The translations under genes were made by a program, and so were the position numbers. From Lutispora saccharofermentans (GTDB lineage Bacteria > Bacillota > Clostridia > Lutisporales > Lutisporaceae), in NCBI RefSeq assembly GCF_024363565.1, contig NZ_JAJEKE010000018.1:34718-98717 (forward strand): a stretch of DNA of 64,000 nt, read 5' to 3'. A model generated the notes under the pieces. The model was not told the DNA's origin, did no database searches, and saw only the letters and a program-made list of their open reading frames with translations. Positions 33,892 to 43,880 of this stretch are shown one piece after another (position 1 is the first letter of the stretch; each line of letters opens with the position of its first letter).

Positions 33892-34773
33892 ATGTTTAAA
33901 GGAATTTACACACCGGTAGTAACACCCTTTGATGAAAATGAAGAAATAGATTATGGCAAAATGAAACTCAATTTGGATAAATGGGGCAAAACTGATTTAG
34001 ACGGCATAGTAGTATTAGGCTCTAATGGTGAGTTTGTTTATCTGACAGAGGATGAAAAATTAGAATTAGTGAAGTTTACGATAGAGAATTTTACTAAGGA
34101 GAAAAAAATAATCGTAGGAACCACCTGCGAATCTACCAGGGGGACCATAAGCTTAAGCAATAAGATGGCGGATTTGGGAGCAGATGCAGTGCTTATACTG
34201 CCTCCGAATTATTTTAAAGGCGGCATGAAGGAAGAGGTCTTATATAAGCATTATACAAATGTAGCCGATGGAGTGAAAGTACCTGTCATGATATACAATA
34301 TGCCTGGAAATACCGGCATTAATCTAAGCTCCGGCCTGGTAGCAAGATTGTCAAAGCATCCTAACATAGTGGGCATAAAGGATACTTCAGGCAATATAGT
34401 TCAATTGTCGGAAATCGTAAGAGATACTGATGATGACTTCGCTGTGTTTGCAGGAAATGCGGGATATTTATTGCCGGCATTGGCTGTGGGTGCAAGAGGA
34501 GCTACTTTGGCACTGGCCAATATTTTGCCTGATGAATGCTGCAAATTGGTTTCTTTGTTTAGAGAAGGAAAGATGGATGAAGCCAGAGAGCTTCAAAAAA
34601 GACTCCTTGAGCCCAATTTTACTGTAACAGGAAGATTTGGAGTGCCGGCTTTAAAATATGCCCTTGATTTGCTTGGCTATGGAGGCGGATATCCAAGAAG
34701 ACCGCTATTGCCGCTTTCTGAAGATAATAAGAAGGTTGTAGAAGAAGTTTTGAAGACCTATGGCGCATTATAG
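33892..34773 (+). CDS. DapA-superfamily aldolase, closest in pattern to 4-hydroxy-2-oxoglutarate aldolase
   Basis: 293 residues, TIM-barrel Schiff-base lyase. Lys163 (VGIKDTSGN) is the Schiff-base residue and Tyr135 (IYNMPGN) the general acid. Blocks CESTRGT, KHYTNVADGV, PGNTGINL, LSKHPNIVG and the ending LLEPNFTVTGRFG, GYGGGYPRRPL resemble mammalian-type HOGA1 more than true DapA. That enzyme splits 4-hydroxy-2-oxoglutarate to pyruvate and glyoxylate. The gene has AGGAGGATG upstream. Dihydrodipicolinate synthesis or another 2-oxoacid aldol reaction remains possible, since this superfamily is hard to assign by eye. Confidence 0.78.
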   Translation: MFKGIYTPVVTPFDENEEIDYGKMKLNLDKWGKTDLDGIVVLGSNGEFVYLTEDEKLELVKFTIENFTKEKKIIVGTTCESTRGTISLSNKMADLGADAVLILPPNYFKGGMKEEVLYKHYTNVADGVKVPVMIYNMPGNTGINLSSGLVARLSKHPNIVGIKDTSGNIVQLSEIVRDTDDDFAVFAGNAGYLLPALAVGARGATLALANILPDECCKLVSLFREGKMDEARELQKRLLEPNFTVTGRFGVPALKYALDLLGYGGGYPRRPLLPLSEDNKKVVEEVLKTYGAL

Positions 34774-34799
34774 GAAGATAGGATATGAGGAGAAAAGCG

Positions 34800-35825
34800 A
34801 TGAGAATAGCTATTATTGGATTTGGAGGAGTAGGAAGGGCTTTCCTCCGATTGTTAAAAGATAAAAAGGATGAACTGAAGGAAATAAACCCTCAAGTAAA
34901 CTATGTCATTGACTATATGGGAGGGATATATGATCCTGAGGGCATAGATATTGAAAAGCTCGCAGATTTTTCCGAAAAGAATAGGGACATAACTAAATAT
35001 CCTATTGGAGGTTCTCCAGAAATAACATTTGATAGTATGCTTGCCAATAAGGATGTAGATGTTGTAATCGAAATGACCCCCACGAATAAAGATACAGGGG
35101 AGCCTGGAATGACTCATATAATAAAATCTCTGGAGAATGGCTTTCATGTAGTGACCTCAAATAAGGGCCCAATTTTGCTGGGTTATAAAAAGCTGAAAGA
35201 AATCGCCAGAAAGAACAATGTTCAGCTTGGCATAGGATGCACCTCCGGCGGAGCACTTCCGACTATAAATGCGGGAATTATTGATATGGCGGGTTCAAAT
35301 ATCCTATCCATTGAAGGTGTATTAAATGGAACCACTAACTTTATCCTCAATGAGATGGAAAGCACGGGAGTAGAATACCAGGAAGCCTTAAAAAAGGCCC
35401 AACAGGCAGGCATTGCTGAAACAGACCCTACTCTCGATGTGGAAGGCTGGGATACTGCTACAAAGCTTCTGATCCTGACAAATGTACTTATGAATGAGGA
35501 GAAGACCTTAGATGATATAAAAGTGGAAGGCATCACTTCCATAAAGGTCTCCGATATTCAAGAAGCTGCTGAAAATGGACAAAAATATAAGCTGGTCGGA
35601 AAAACTGTCAGAAAAGAAGATAAGCTGGAAATGTCAGTAAGGCTTGAAAAATTAAATCCTGATAATCCTTTGTATGGAGTGGATGGAAAGAATAAGGCAG
35701 TAAGATACACCTCAGATACCTTAGGCGATCTGACGATTATAGGTGGAGCATCCGGAGTAACACCCGCTGCAGCCTCTATACTCAGGGATTTGATAAATAT
35801 ATATATGGGATGCAAGTTTGTGTAG
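34800..35825 (+). CDS. Homoserine dehydrogenase-like, no ACT domain
   Basis: 341 residues. IAIIGFGGVGRAF binds NAD(P); GGALPTINAGIIDMAGS, LNGTTNFIL and IAETDPTLDVEGWD are homoserine dehydrogenase signatures. The regulatory ACT domain of common biosynthetic forms is absent, so the enzyme is probably not feedback-inhibited by threonine and may act catabolically, or on a homoserine analogue. ATG 34800 is chosen because GAGGAGA lies before it; ATG 34785 would precede that site. It ends the operon before a clear terminator. Confidence 0.85.
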   Translation: MRIAIIGFGGVGRAFLRLLKDKKDELKEINPQVNYVIDYMGGIYDPEGIDIEKLADFSEKNRDITKYPIGGSPEITFDSMLANKDVDVVIEMTPTNKDTGEPGMTHIIKSLENGFHVVTSNKGPILLGYKKLKEIARKNNVQLGIGCTSGGALPTINAGIIDMAGSNILSIEGVLNGTTNFILNEMESTGVEYQEALKKAQQAGIAETDPTLDVEGWDTATKLLILTNVLMNEEKTLDDIKVEGITSIKVSDIQEAAENGQKYKLVGKTVRKEDKLEMSVRLEKLNPDNPLYGVDGKNKAVRYTSDTLGDLTIIGGASGVTPAAASILRDLINIYMGCKFV

Positions 35826-35867
35826 AATTAGGCTTGGACTGATTCAAATAAAATAATGTTTGGTTTT

Positions 35868-35918
35868 ACCCGTGGAGTGTACATAAGAGAAATCTTATAT
35901 TACTTCATGGGTTTTTTT
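35868..35918 (+). terminator. Rho-independent terminator of the catabolic operon
   Basis: An imperfect long stem, ACCCGTGGAGTGTACATAAG (35868-35887) against CTTATATTACTTCATGGGT (35894-35912), with G-U pairs and a short loop, is followed by a T run at 35912-35918. It lies 42 bp after the homoserine-dehydrogenase-like stop. Confidence 0.85.
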
Positions 35919-35977
35919 ATTCTCACGGAATGAGAAAATGATTTAGTATGAATGATAAAATAAAGAAAAGATATATT

Positions 35978-36006
35978 TTGATATTAAGGTATGCATTGTA
36001 TATAAT
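35978..36006 (+). promoter_or_regulatory. Promoter of the Wadjet operon
   Basis: TTGATA (35978-35983) and TATAAT (36001-36006) are separated by exactly 17 bp, a near-consensus housekeeping sigma promoter. It is 70 bp upstream of jetD and just after the previous operon's terminator. Confidence 0.75.
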
Positions 36007-36076
36007 TTAGTAAATGGCATAACAAAAGAAAGTAATATTACACTAGACACTTTTGTGAGGATGTGGGAGTGATATC

Positions 36077-37135
36077 ATGCATAAATTGATTATAGAGTAC
36101 ATTAATCGCTTAGAAAGAAAAGAAAAAAGAAAGAGTTTTTTAATAGATGATTTGGAAAAACATATTATTTCGCGATTCGGAGGATATTCATCCTATCAGG
36201 GAAAGGGAGGATATGCAGCTTTATATAAAAGTATTAAGATTTTAGAGAAGCAGCACAGAATAAAAGAGTTAAAAACTGTAGGTTACAACGGCCAAAATCC
36301 GCCTCTTAAAATTCGTTGGGCAATAATGCAAAAAGATATACTTACTAAATGGTCTAAAGAAGATATGCTGAGAGTTTCTGATTTATTAGACCTAAGTCAA
36401 TACAATAAAAACCCCCATCTGCAGACTGATAAGGAATGGCAATATATTAATAATATATATGAGTTTCTAAAAAACAAGGAAAGCCGCTCTTGGGCCAGCT
36501 GTGAAGAAAGATGCTTGGAATTATTCAACGATGAGAAATTCATGGATTCAAACAAGAAGGATAATGAAGTACTAAAAAGGCTCAATATTTCCTACGACGA
36601 CTTAAAGATGAAGAAATACGGACATATGTTTGTATATTGGAATAGAGGTACTCCAAACATAGAGAAAATAATTATTCTTGAAAACCATTCAACATTTTTT
36701 TCATACAAGAGAGCTGCTATGGAAGGCAAGCATATTTTTGAAATTATACCCGATGCGCTTATTTACGGAGAGGGGAAGAAAATTATCAAGAGCTTTTCCT
36801 TTTTAGAAGAAATTGCAGATATAAAAAGAGTAGAGGCTTTATACTTTGGAGATATTGACCCGGAGGGTTTCATGATATACAGATTGTTAAAGGAGAAATA
36901 CAAGGAGATAGATATAAGCCTTCAATTGGAGGCTTATAGCACATTGCTTAGTTTAAACAAGTTTAACTATCCATGTGAAGGACAAAGTGAAAATGAAGAG
37001 AATTTAAACTATGTACTGGAGGAATTATATAAAAGCAATAGGAATCTGGAAGCAGATAAAATTATGGACATATGCAGATCCAAATATCGTATTCCTCAAG
37101 AATTGATTACCTATGAATATTTGATGGGATTATAG
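36077..37135 (+). CDS. jetD: Wadjet nuclease subunit JetD
   Basis: 352 residues. The C-terminal half carries a topoisomerase-primase-like (Toprim) site: Glu in IILENHSTF near 201 and YFGDIDPEG near 259, as in JetD/DUF2220 proteins. The N-terminal half has winged-helix character, expected for DNA binding. In known Wadjet systems JetABC extrudes plasmid loops and JetD cleaves small circular DNA. Here jetD is the first gene of the operon, with GAGGATGTGGGAG upstream. Its stop is 11 bp before the next start. Confidence 0.85.
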   Translation: MHKLIIEYINRLERKEKRKSFLIDDLEKHIISRFGGYSSYQGKGGYAALYKSIKILEKQHRIKELKTVGYNGQNPPLKIRWAIMQKDILTKWSKEDMLRVSDLLDLSQYNKNPHLQTDKEWQYINNIYEFLKNKESRSWASCEERCLELFNDEKFMDSNKKDNEVLKRLNISYDDLKMKKYGHMFVYWNRGTPNIEKIIILENHSTFFSYKRAAMEGKHIFEIIPDALIYGEGKKIIKSFSFLEEIADIKRVEALYFGDIDPEGFMIYRLLKEKYKEIDISLQLEAYSTLLSLNKFNYPCEGQSENEENLNYVLEELYKSNRNLEADKIMDICRSKYRIPQELITYEYLMGL

Positions 37136-37145
37136 GAGATAGGGC

Positions 37146-38630
37146 ATGGATAGAGTAGAAAAAGGATTAAAGGATAGATTAAAAAAGATACAAGCTATAC
37201 GGATGTTGGGTACCGGCATGGATGTGGGCAATCTCAATGACCATGCCCATGAGATATGCCTATTATTACTCCTTAAGGTATTTAGAAGGGAAATCACTGA
37301 AAACCCCAATAGGTCACGAGCAGATTTAGTTGCCATGACAGAGGAAATATTAAGGGAAATGCATTTGAACTCTGATAGAGATAATGCTGAACGCTTGGTG
37401 GATGGAGTTTTATGGTATAAGGACCCCAATAGGCAAGAACCCTTTCAATGCTTTATATTTGATGAGGACAAGGGTGAACATGAGGTTTATAAATTCCGTT
37501 ACTTAAAGATAGATCGAGAGCACAGCCAATTGGAAAAGGGCGGTTCCTTTGTTTACATGCTGACGGAGGAAGCCCAGGAGATAATATTTATTACAAGGGA
37601 AATTTTGGAGGAGTTTGGCTTTGATATTGAGCAGTTTTATACATTGCAGCTTATAAAGAGCGGGAACTTTCACAAGGCGGAAAGCAGTGTCAATAACTTG
37701 ATAGCTCGGGTAAGGACCCTCATAAGAAGAGAAAAGGATTATCGGCGTGATATAATAAGAGATCCTCAAATAATATTTATGGATAATAGAAACAGCAGGA
37801 ACAAAAGCGAAGAGGAGATAAAAAGACAATTTGAAGAAGAGCAAAAGGTATTTGATGATATGTTCTCTTGGAAAGACAGGCTGAATTCCTTCCCGGAGGA
37901 TAAAAGACTAGATGGAGAGATGGTTTTTGAAAACTTGGAAAGGGCAAGAGTCCTTCATAATGTATTAGCAAGATTAGTGGTTGAAAACATGGCCTATGAA
38001 GTAGAGGTAAGGGTAAAATACCCTGATAGCTTTTGGAAAACTTCTACTCTTACCTTTAAGAATGATATTTGGAAGAATATAATTGTGAAAAACGGACTTG
38101 CTCATTTGGATATTCTTGAAGGTATTTTGAACCCGTTATTCTCCCCAGAGGTGGAATTCATATTTCCTTTGGATTGGGCTTGGGAAGAGCAAAGAGTCAG
38201 AAAAAGAGAAGAAATATTGTGGGAGGATGAAGTTGCCGTAGATGAAGCATGGAACAGAAAGGAAACAGATTGGGAAATTGTGTTGGAGCTATGGCGCAAA
38301 GTCTTTGATAGCTTGTTGGAAAAGGGAGAGTTTTCAGTAACAGAGCTGCAACATTTAGAAGGGGAAGAGAAAGAAAAATGGTTAAGTCAAAAAATTAATA
38401 TGGATCTTTTTATGATGTTTGCCATTACGGAAGTTCAATTGACATTAGATTATAAAAATATAGATGAACGGTTAGAATTGTACACGAAACTTTGCGATAG
38501 AGATGAAAAGTACAAGAGTCTCATAGGAAAGACTATAAAATCTGTCAATGAAGTGGATGAAAAGCCTTTGTTTTGGGATGAAATTTTTATATCACCATAT
38601 AAAATTTACATTGAGGAGACGAGAAAATAA
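37146..38630 (+). CDS. jetA: Wadjet kleisin-like subunit JetA
   Basis: 494 residues, mainly helical and charged. It matches, in size, position and general pattern, the JetA (MukF/kleisin-like) subunit that bridges the JetC heads. Visible parts are an N-terminal winged-helix-like region, a helical middle (YRRDIIRDPQII, then an Asn/Glu-rich linker) and a C-terminal domain with repeated acidic Trp-containing segments. No enzymatic motif is seen, as expected. AGGAGATAGGGC precedes the ATG. The TAA shares one base with the jetB ATG (TAATG). The subtype looks closer to type II or III than to type I, but this needs profile comparison. Confidence 0.78.
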   Translation: MDRVEKGLKDRLKKIQAIRMLGTGMDVGNLNDHAHEICLLLLLKVFRREITENPNRSRADLVAMTEEILREMHLNSDRDNAERLVDGVLWYKDPNRQEPFQCFIFDEDKGEHEVYKFRYLKIDREHSQLEKGGSFVYMLTEEAQEIIFITREILEEFGFDIEQFYTLQLIKSGNFHKAESSVNNLIARVRTLIRREKDYRRDIIRDPQIIFMDNRNSRNKSEEEIKRQFEEEQKVFDDMFSWKDRLNSFPEDKRLDGEMVFENLERARVLHNVLARLVVENMAYEVEVRVKYPDSFWKTSTLTFKNDIWKNIIVKNGLAHLDILEGILNPLFSPEVEFIFPLDWAWEEQRVRKREEILWEDEVAVDEAWNRKETDWEIVLELWRKVFDSLLEKGEFSVTELQHLEGEEKEKWLSQKINMDLFMMFAITEVQLTLDYKNIDERLELYTKLCDRDEKYKSLIGKTIKSVNEVDEKPLFWDEIFISPYKIYIEETRK

Positions 38631-39394
38631 TGTTTGATAGTGAGCAATTACAAAAAGGGGCAGAATTATTTTTTTACCTCATGAAAAATAAAATTATTCC
38701 TGTATCGGATTCATTGGCTTATGATTTTATAAATAGTCCTGATATTCAAGAAATTGTGAAAACCATAGCTGAGCAAGGTGGACTAAGGGTATTTGAGACC
38801 CGGGAGAATATACATCTGGTCAGTAAAGCAGATGGCTCAGTTTTTGCCGGCTCCTATACCCAGATGAAAGCTAAATATAGAAAGCTAGAGAGAAAGAAGC
38901 ATTTTTATCTGGCCAATATCATTATTTGCATATATCTGTCGGAGGTAGATAAAGAAAAAAACATACGTCTCCGATGGGAGGAAGAGGGTATAAGTTATTT
39001 TGTGCTTGAAAGTCTTGTTACCAATCAGCTGGAATCATGGAAAAAAAGATTAGATGAAGAAGAAGGGTTTTCTGAAGAGTGGGGAATTGCAATAGAGGAA
39101 ATTTATGATATTTGGGTCAATGATTTTTCCATGAGCAAGCAATCAAAAACAGGAGAAATAGATGTGCAAAAGACACGAGATAATAGATTCAGCTTTATAC
39201 ATGAAGCCTTGAAACCCTTGGCAGATCAAAAGCTGATAATTGATAATGCAGTAGAGTTAAAAATAATACCCAAAAATGAATTATATGAGAGATTAGATCA
39301 GCTATATCACAGGCAGGAGCGTTATGAGGAAATCATGGATTTGATTGCAAATACAAAGGGGGAAGTGACAGATGCCCAGATTGACCAAGATTAG
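38630..39394 (+). CDS. jetB: Wadjet MukE-like subunit JetB
   Basis: 254 residues with a winged-helix, MukE-like appearance: FYLMKNKIIPVSDSLAYDF at the start, then an ETRENIHLVS strand region and a C-terminal tail rich in charged helices. It lies between jetA and jetC, as in other Wadjet operons, and should bind JetA and regulate the JetC ATPase heads. Start shares a base with the jetA stop; its end overlaps the jetC start by 23 bp, consistent with coupled synthesis of complex subunits. Confidence 0.78.
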   Translation: MFDSEQLQKGAELFFYLMKNKIIPVSDSLAYDFINSPDIQEIVKTIAEQGGLRVFETRENIHLVSKADGSVFAGSYTQMKAKYRKLERKKHFYLANIIICIYLSEVDKEKNIRLRWEEEGISYFVLESLVTNQLESWKKRLDEEEGFSEEWGIAIEEIYDIWVNDFSMSKQSKTGEIDVQKTRDNRFSFIHEALKPLADQKLIIDNAVELKIIPKNELYERLDQLYHRQERYEEIMDLIANTKGEVTDAQIDQD

Positions 39395-42300
39395 GATTGT
39401 TGGATGCAGATATGATAGCTTTAGGAAGCACCATGAAAATTCCGTGTATGATCTTACTAGAGATGGGGAGCCGGATCATACTCTTTTTACGTTAAATAAT
39501 CAAGGTGGTAAAGGGGTATTAATGCAATTAATATCTCAAATTGCTATGCCTGAAACCAGATGGGGTAAGCAAAGCGGTAACAAAATAACGAGCATGTTTT
39601 ATGATCAGAACAACAGATTAAGACCTTATACCTTTCATGTGCTTTTAGAATGGAAATTAGATACCATACCGGATAAATGGCTGATAACAGGTATGTGTAT
39701 CACAGCCTTTATGAGGAATGACAATAATAAGGAAGATGGCGAAGAAAAGGATGAAGCAGAAAAGCAGGCAGGACTGAGCTATTTTCTATATACCCATGAA
39801 CATAGGGGAGATACTGCCTTCACTATAGAAAGCATTCCTGCATATTATAGACGGGACAAAAAGACAGCAGAATATAAAGACTTTGAGAATTTTATTGATG
39901 ATAATAGAGATTATTTTATTAAATATTCCCAAAGCTCTACAAAAAGGCTGGATTCGGATTACTATAACTATTTGAGAAGCAAAGGTATAGTAAGATCGGA
40001 ATGGGAGATATTGAAGCTTATTAATAAGGTTGAGGGCGGAGTAGGAGACTATTTTTCCAGAGCTGCAGACAACAGAGCTATCTTTGATAGATTTATTATA
40101 CCTGCCATATCTGAAAATATGAAAAACTATATTGAAGATTACAAGGATAGCTTGAAAGAAATGTTCAAAAGCAATTTATCCATAACAAAAAACTTGCCGG
40201 TATTGCTAAAAAGGGAAGGGGATTTCAGGGAGCTTATATATTTTATAGAGCCGCTGATTCAATCTTCAGAGGTTGGAATAAGAAGACTGCAAATGATGGA
40301 GAGATGCGTTTTAGAAGGCAACAATATTTATGCTTCCTTGAATAATATTTATGCCGGTATTGAGAGAGATATAGCTATATGGACAGGCGAAAAAAATAAA
40401 TCAATGGTTAAGCAAAAGGAATTGGACTTTGAGAAGGCTAATCTTCCCTACGTACAGATAATCAGGGAAGAATTGAAGTTAAATGAATTAAGGGATAAAA
40501 AGCAAGAGGACAAAGAGCATTTTTTAGCTGACATAGGCCGACTGCTTACGGAGAAAAAGAAATATGAAATCAGTCAGCTATTATTAGAAAAACAAGAGTT
40601 TCATGATAAAGAGTCAAGTTATATAAGAGAAAAAGATATACTATCGGAAATGCTCAAAGCTGATGAGGTTCAAGAGAAAATAAAGGTTTTAGATGAGAAA
40701 ATAAAGGCTAAATGGCAGGATACCTATATTCAATGGAAAAAGTTAAGTCATAGTCATTATACCTATATTGTTTACATGCAAAACAAAAAGGGAAAATTAG
40801 AGAGAGCTAAGTCGAAAGAGAATAATTATATATTCCAAAAAAGCATAGAAACAAAACGTTTTGAGGATAAAGAAGAAGCTTTAGACAAGGATAGAAAAAC
40901 TCTTGCAGAGGTTTTTGATCCTTTTAGAATGGCCATGCCTGAGCTATTACTGGAGGAACTTCGCCGGCAATATGATTCGGAAAATGAAAGATTGGAAGAA
41001 TTAGAAAAAAGAATAACTGAGCATGAAAGTCAAAAAGCTGAAGAGACAGGCCGTCAATCAGAAAACAAGGTAAGAATTGAGATTTTAGAAAGAAAAATAA
41101 AAGACAATGAAAGGATGCTCGAAGAAGTAAAAGAGGAGGAAGACAACCTTAAGCATAGGATTTGCGGAGAACTGAACCTGGATCCTCATAAGGAAGTCTA
41201 TAGGGAAAGCTGGGCTCAAAACCAAAGCTATCAATTGAGCAAATTGGTTCAGGAAAAGAGAGCTCTGATGGATCAACTAAAGCTTGAATTATGGGAAAAC
41301 AACATGGACAAAAGCTTAAATACGGAAAGCTATTGGATACCCAATAAGGATACCTTGGTCATCAGGGATAAAATCTGCGGATTAGGCATAACAGTACAAT
41401 TGGGTACAGAATATTTGTCCCATATGGATGACGATGAAAAAATAGAGCTCATTGAGAAATATCCTATGTTAGTATATGGATTATTGATAGCCAATGAAAA
41501 GGATTGGCAGATAATTAAAGATAATCTAACGGAGGAGATTTTCCTTCGCTCTCTCATTCCTGTATTTATCCGTTCCCAGATGAAAGCAGGTGTGACGGAA
41601 AGCTTCAAAAACATAGCAGGCTATGAAATGCGCTTAGCTCTTAATCCTGATGAATATATGAATTGGCAGAAGGAAATTCAAGACAAGGATGAGCAAATCA
41701 ATGGCAATATACGAGTAATATCTGATAAGCTGGAGCTTATAGAAAAATTGATCAGAGATATTGCTGCCCAGCAGAAAGGTGAAAGCTCAATGTCTTTGGC
41801 AGACAGAATTCAAGGCAACAGGGAAGAGTTGGATGCTCTAAAGGTTGAGAAAAGCCTACTGCTTGACAATTTGTCAAAGCTTTCAGAAGCTATAAAAAAA
41901 TTAAAAGCTGAGGAGTCTGCTCTGGAAAATCAAAATAAGAACACTGAAGATTATATTGCCAAGCTTGAAGATTTTATAAATAGAATGAATGAAATAGAAA
42001 AAGAAAGGTTAAGTATCAAATCCCTGAAGGAAGCTATTGATATGGCAAAGGAGCGGATAGATGCCATTGAGGGAGAGATAGGGGATATTGATGGACTGAT
42101 AAATGGAGACAATTTGAATTATGAAAGATGGAAGCTTCATCTGAATGATAGTCTGAAGGATATAAGAATAGTAATAGATAATGCCGGTTTTGATGAGCAA
42201 AAGGATATAGCAAATATAGATGAAGCAGCAGGTGCGGCCGTTTATAAGGTAATGGATGATGATTTTGCCGATTGCATTGCCAGGAGAAAAGGCCTGGCTA

Positions 42301-43880
42301 TGGAAATAGAACAAAAAAATAGTAAGATAGCTCTTATTAATAAGGATATAGAGCATATTAAGATTGATATTGATAGATTAGAAAAACAATTGAAAAAAAT
42401 TGATCCTGATTGGAAGGAATATCAATGCTTTCAGGAGTCAAAGGATGTTCATGCCATTAAGCTGGCAAATATAGATAAGGAATTAAATAGCTATGGAGAG
42501 AAAAAGCAAGCGGTTCATGATGAAATTATAAAGATCAAAGCTAAGCTGGAAGGTCTGGAAAAAGAAAAAAGAAAGATAGAAAAGGCTTTGGACGCAGAGT
42601 ATAGCAGGGCTCCTTTGAATTGGGAAGGCATAGATATAGTAAAAAAAGAATACGAAATAACAGAGGCGATAAAGGACAATAACAAGTACTTAGCAGAGGC
42701 TGAAGGCATATTAAAAACCCTGAATGAAAAACAAATGAGCATATGGCAAGTAATCTCAGATATAAAAGCATATAGAGAGCTGGACAGCCAAAAGGGCAAA
42801 ATTGATGAAAGCATAATGGAAAGAATAAAATCAAACCCTCATGAGGAGTTGGAAAATTGGATCAGTAAATACAAAAAAATAACAGACGGGCTGAAGCAAG
42901 ACTATGATCAAGCTGCAAAATATATTGAAGAATTCAATAAGCAGGTAAAAGAAAAGGTTTTCGATGAAACTCTTAAGGACAGAATACTACAGCATACTGC
43001 TAATATAAAAATAGAAAAATATAAAAGCAATCTGGAATCCTTTGTGAGCATGAAAGAGCATTTTGAAAGGGAAATAAACAGCATAACCTCTGATAAAGCA
43101 AAGGCAGAAGAGGTTAGAGAGCAATGGGCGCAAAGAGCGGCAAGACACTCAATAAAAATCATTGAATCCTTGAAGGAAATGATTGCAGGTATGAATTTTG
43201 TCAATGAAAACAACCACGTATTTCCCTTGATAAGCCTAAAAGGAGCTGATTTGCTCCCAAAGGAAGAATCGGAGATACTATATAGTTTGAAGGAATACTT
43301 CGTAGAATCTCTTTCCAAGCTGCTTAAAGAGAATGAAAATATCGAAAATATAGATGAGCAAATTATAGATAGGTTGATGGGAGATCAAGCAATATTTGCA
43401 CGAGCAGTAGGGGGAAGATACCCCAAGCTTATGGTATATAAGATGACGGAGAAGAATGAATTCCGCTATGCAAAACCCCGTGAATATTATTACACTTCAT
43501 GGGAAGCAATAAACAAAGGAGAAGGTGATACACCGGAGGGAAGCGGGGGCCAAACCTTGTCGGTGAACACCTTTGTAATTATGATGCTTATGAATTACAG
43601 GAAGCGCTATACCGGAAATGAAAGACCCTGGACAGTGCTATTATTAGACAATCCCTTTGGTAAAGCTTCAGGAAAGCATGTATTGGACCCAATCTTTGAA
43701 ATTGCAAATAAGCTGAACTTTCAACTTATTGCGTTTGCAGCACCGGAAATAATAAAGGCAGAAATAAGCGAACGATTTCCTGTTTTCTGGGCATTGAAAA
43801 TTGCCGGTCCGCAAGACTTAGCAGCAGGCACGGTAACCGGTGAGATGATTCATGGAGGCAGGGTTAATATAAGAGCTTGA
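39372..43880 (+). CDS. jetC: Wadjet SMC-like ATPase JetC
   Basis: 1502 residues, the expected size for a JetC/MukB-like SMC protein. An N-terminal head half has a Walker A variant, NNQGGKGVL (43-50 region), with Gly rather than Ser/Thr after the Lys. Two long coiled-coil arms (about 300-620 and 760-1300) flank a hinge-like region. The C-terminal half has an ABC signature, SGGQTL near 1389, and a Walker B variant, LLLDNPFG near 1421, with Asn where Glu is usual. It powers DNA loop extrusion. ATG 39372 with GGGGGAAGTG upstream lies inside jetB. The altered motifs may be subtype-typical rather than inactivating. Confidence 0.85.
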   Translation: MPRLTKIRIVGCRYDSFRKHHENSVYDLTRDGEPDHTLFTLNNQGGKGVLMQLISQIAMPETRWGKQSGNKITSMFYDQNNRLRPYTFHVLLEWKLDTIPDKWLITGMCITAFMRNDNNKEDGEEKDEAEKQAGLSYFLYTHEHRGDTAFTIESIPAYYRRDKKTAEYKDFENFIDDNRDYFIKYSQSSTKRLDSDYYNYLRSKGIVRSEWEILKLINKVEGGVGDYFSRAADNRAIFDRFIIPAISENMKNYIEDYKDSLKEMFKSNLSITKNLPVLLKREGDFRELIYFIEPLIQSSEVGIRRLQMMERCVLEGNNIYASLNNIYAGIERDIAIWTGEKNKSMVKQKELDFEKANLPYVQIIREELKLNELRDKKQEDKEHFLADIGRLLTEKKKYEISQLLLEKQEFHDKESSYIREKDILSEMLKADEVQEKIKVLDEKIKAKWQDTYIQWKKLSHSHYTYIVYMQNKKGKLERAKSKENNYIFQKSIETKRFEDKEEALDKDRKTLAEVFDPFRMAMPELLLEELRRQYDSENERLEELEKRITEHESQKAEETGRQSENKVRIEILERKIKDNERMLEEVKEEEDNLKHRICGELNLDPHKEVYRESWAQNQSYQLSKLVQEKRALMDQLKLELWENNMDKSLNTESYWIPNKDTLVIRDKICGLGITVQLGTEYLSHMDDDEKIELIEKYPMLVYGLLIANEKDWQIIKDNLTEEIFLRSLIPVFIRSQMKAGVTESFKNIAGYEMRLALNPDEYMNWQKEIQDKDEQINGNIRVISDKLELIEKLIRDIAAQQKGESSMSLADRIQGNREELDALKVEKSLLLDNLSKLSEAIKKLKAEESALENQNKNTEDYIAKLEDFINRMNEIEKERLSIKSLKEAIDMAKERIDAIEGEIGDIDGLINGDNLNYERWKLHLNDSLKDIRIVIDNAGFDEQKDIANIDEAAGAAVYKVMDDDFADCIARRKGLAMEIEQKNSKIALINKDIEHIKIDIDRLEKQLKKIDPDWKEYQCFQESKDVHAIKLANIDKELNSYGEKKQAVHDEIIKIKAKLEGLEKEKRKIEKALDAEYSRAPLNWEGIDIVKKEYEITEAIKDNNKYLAEAEGILKTLNEKQMSIWQVISDIKAYRELDSQKGKIDESIMERIKSNPHEELENWISKYKKITDGLKQDYDQAAKYIEEFNKQVKEKVFDETLKDRILQHTANIKIEKYKSNLESFVSMKEHFEREINSITSDKAKAEEVREQWAQRAARHSIKIIESLKEMIAGMNFVNENNHVFPLISLKGADLLPKEESEILYSLKEYFVESLSKLLKENENIENIDEQIIDRLMGDQAIFARAVGGRYPKLMVYKMTEKNEFRYAKPREYYYTSWEAINKGEGDTPEGSGGQTLSVNTFVIMMLMNYRKRYTGNERPWTVLLLDNPFGKASGKHVLDPIFEIANKLNFQLIAFAAPEIIKAEISERFPVFWALKIAGPQDLAAGTVTGEMIHGGRVNIRA

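Noticed and set aside
34430..34627. 65-codon frame inside the aldolase gene
   Set aside because: Shadow of a real gene with intact catalytic residues in the main frame.
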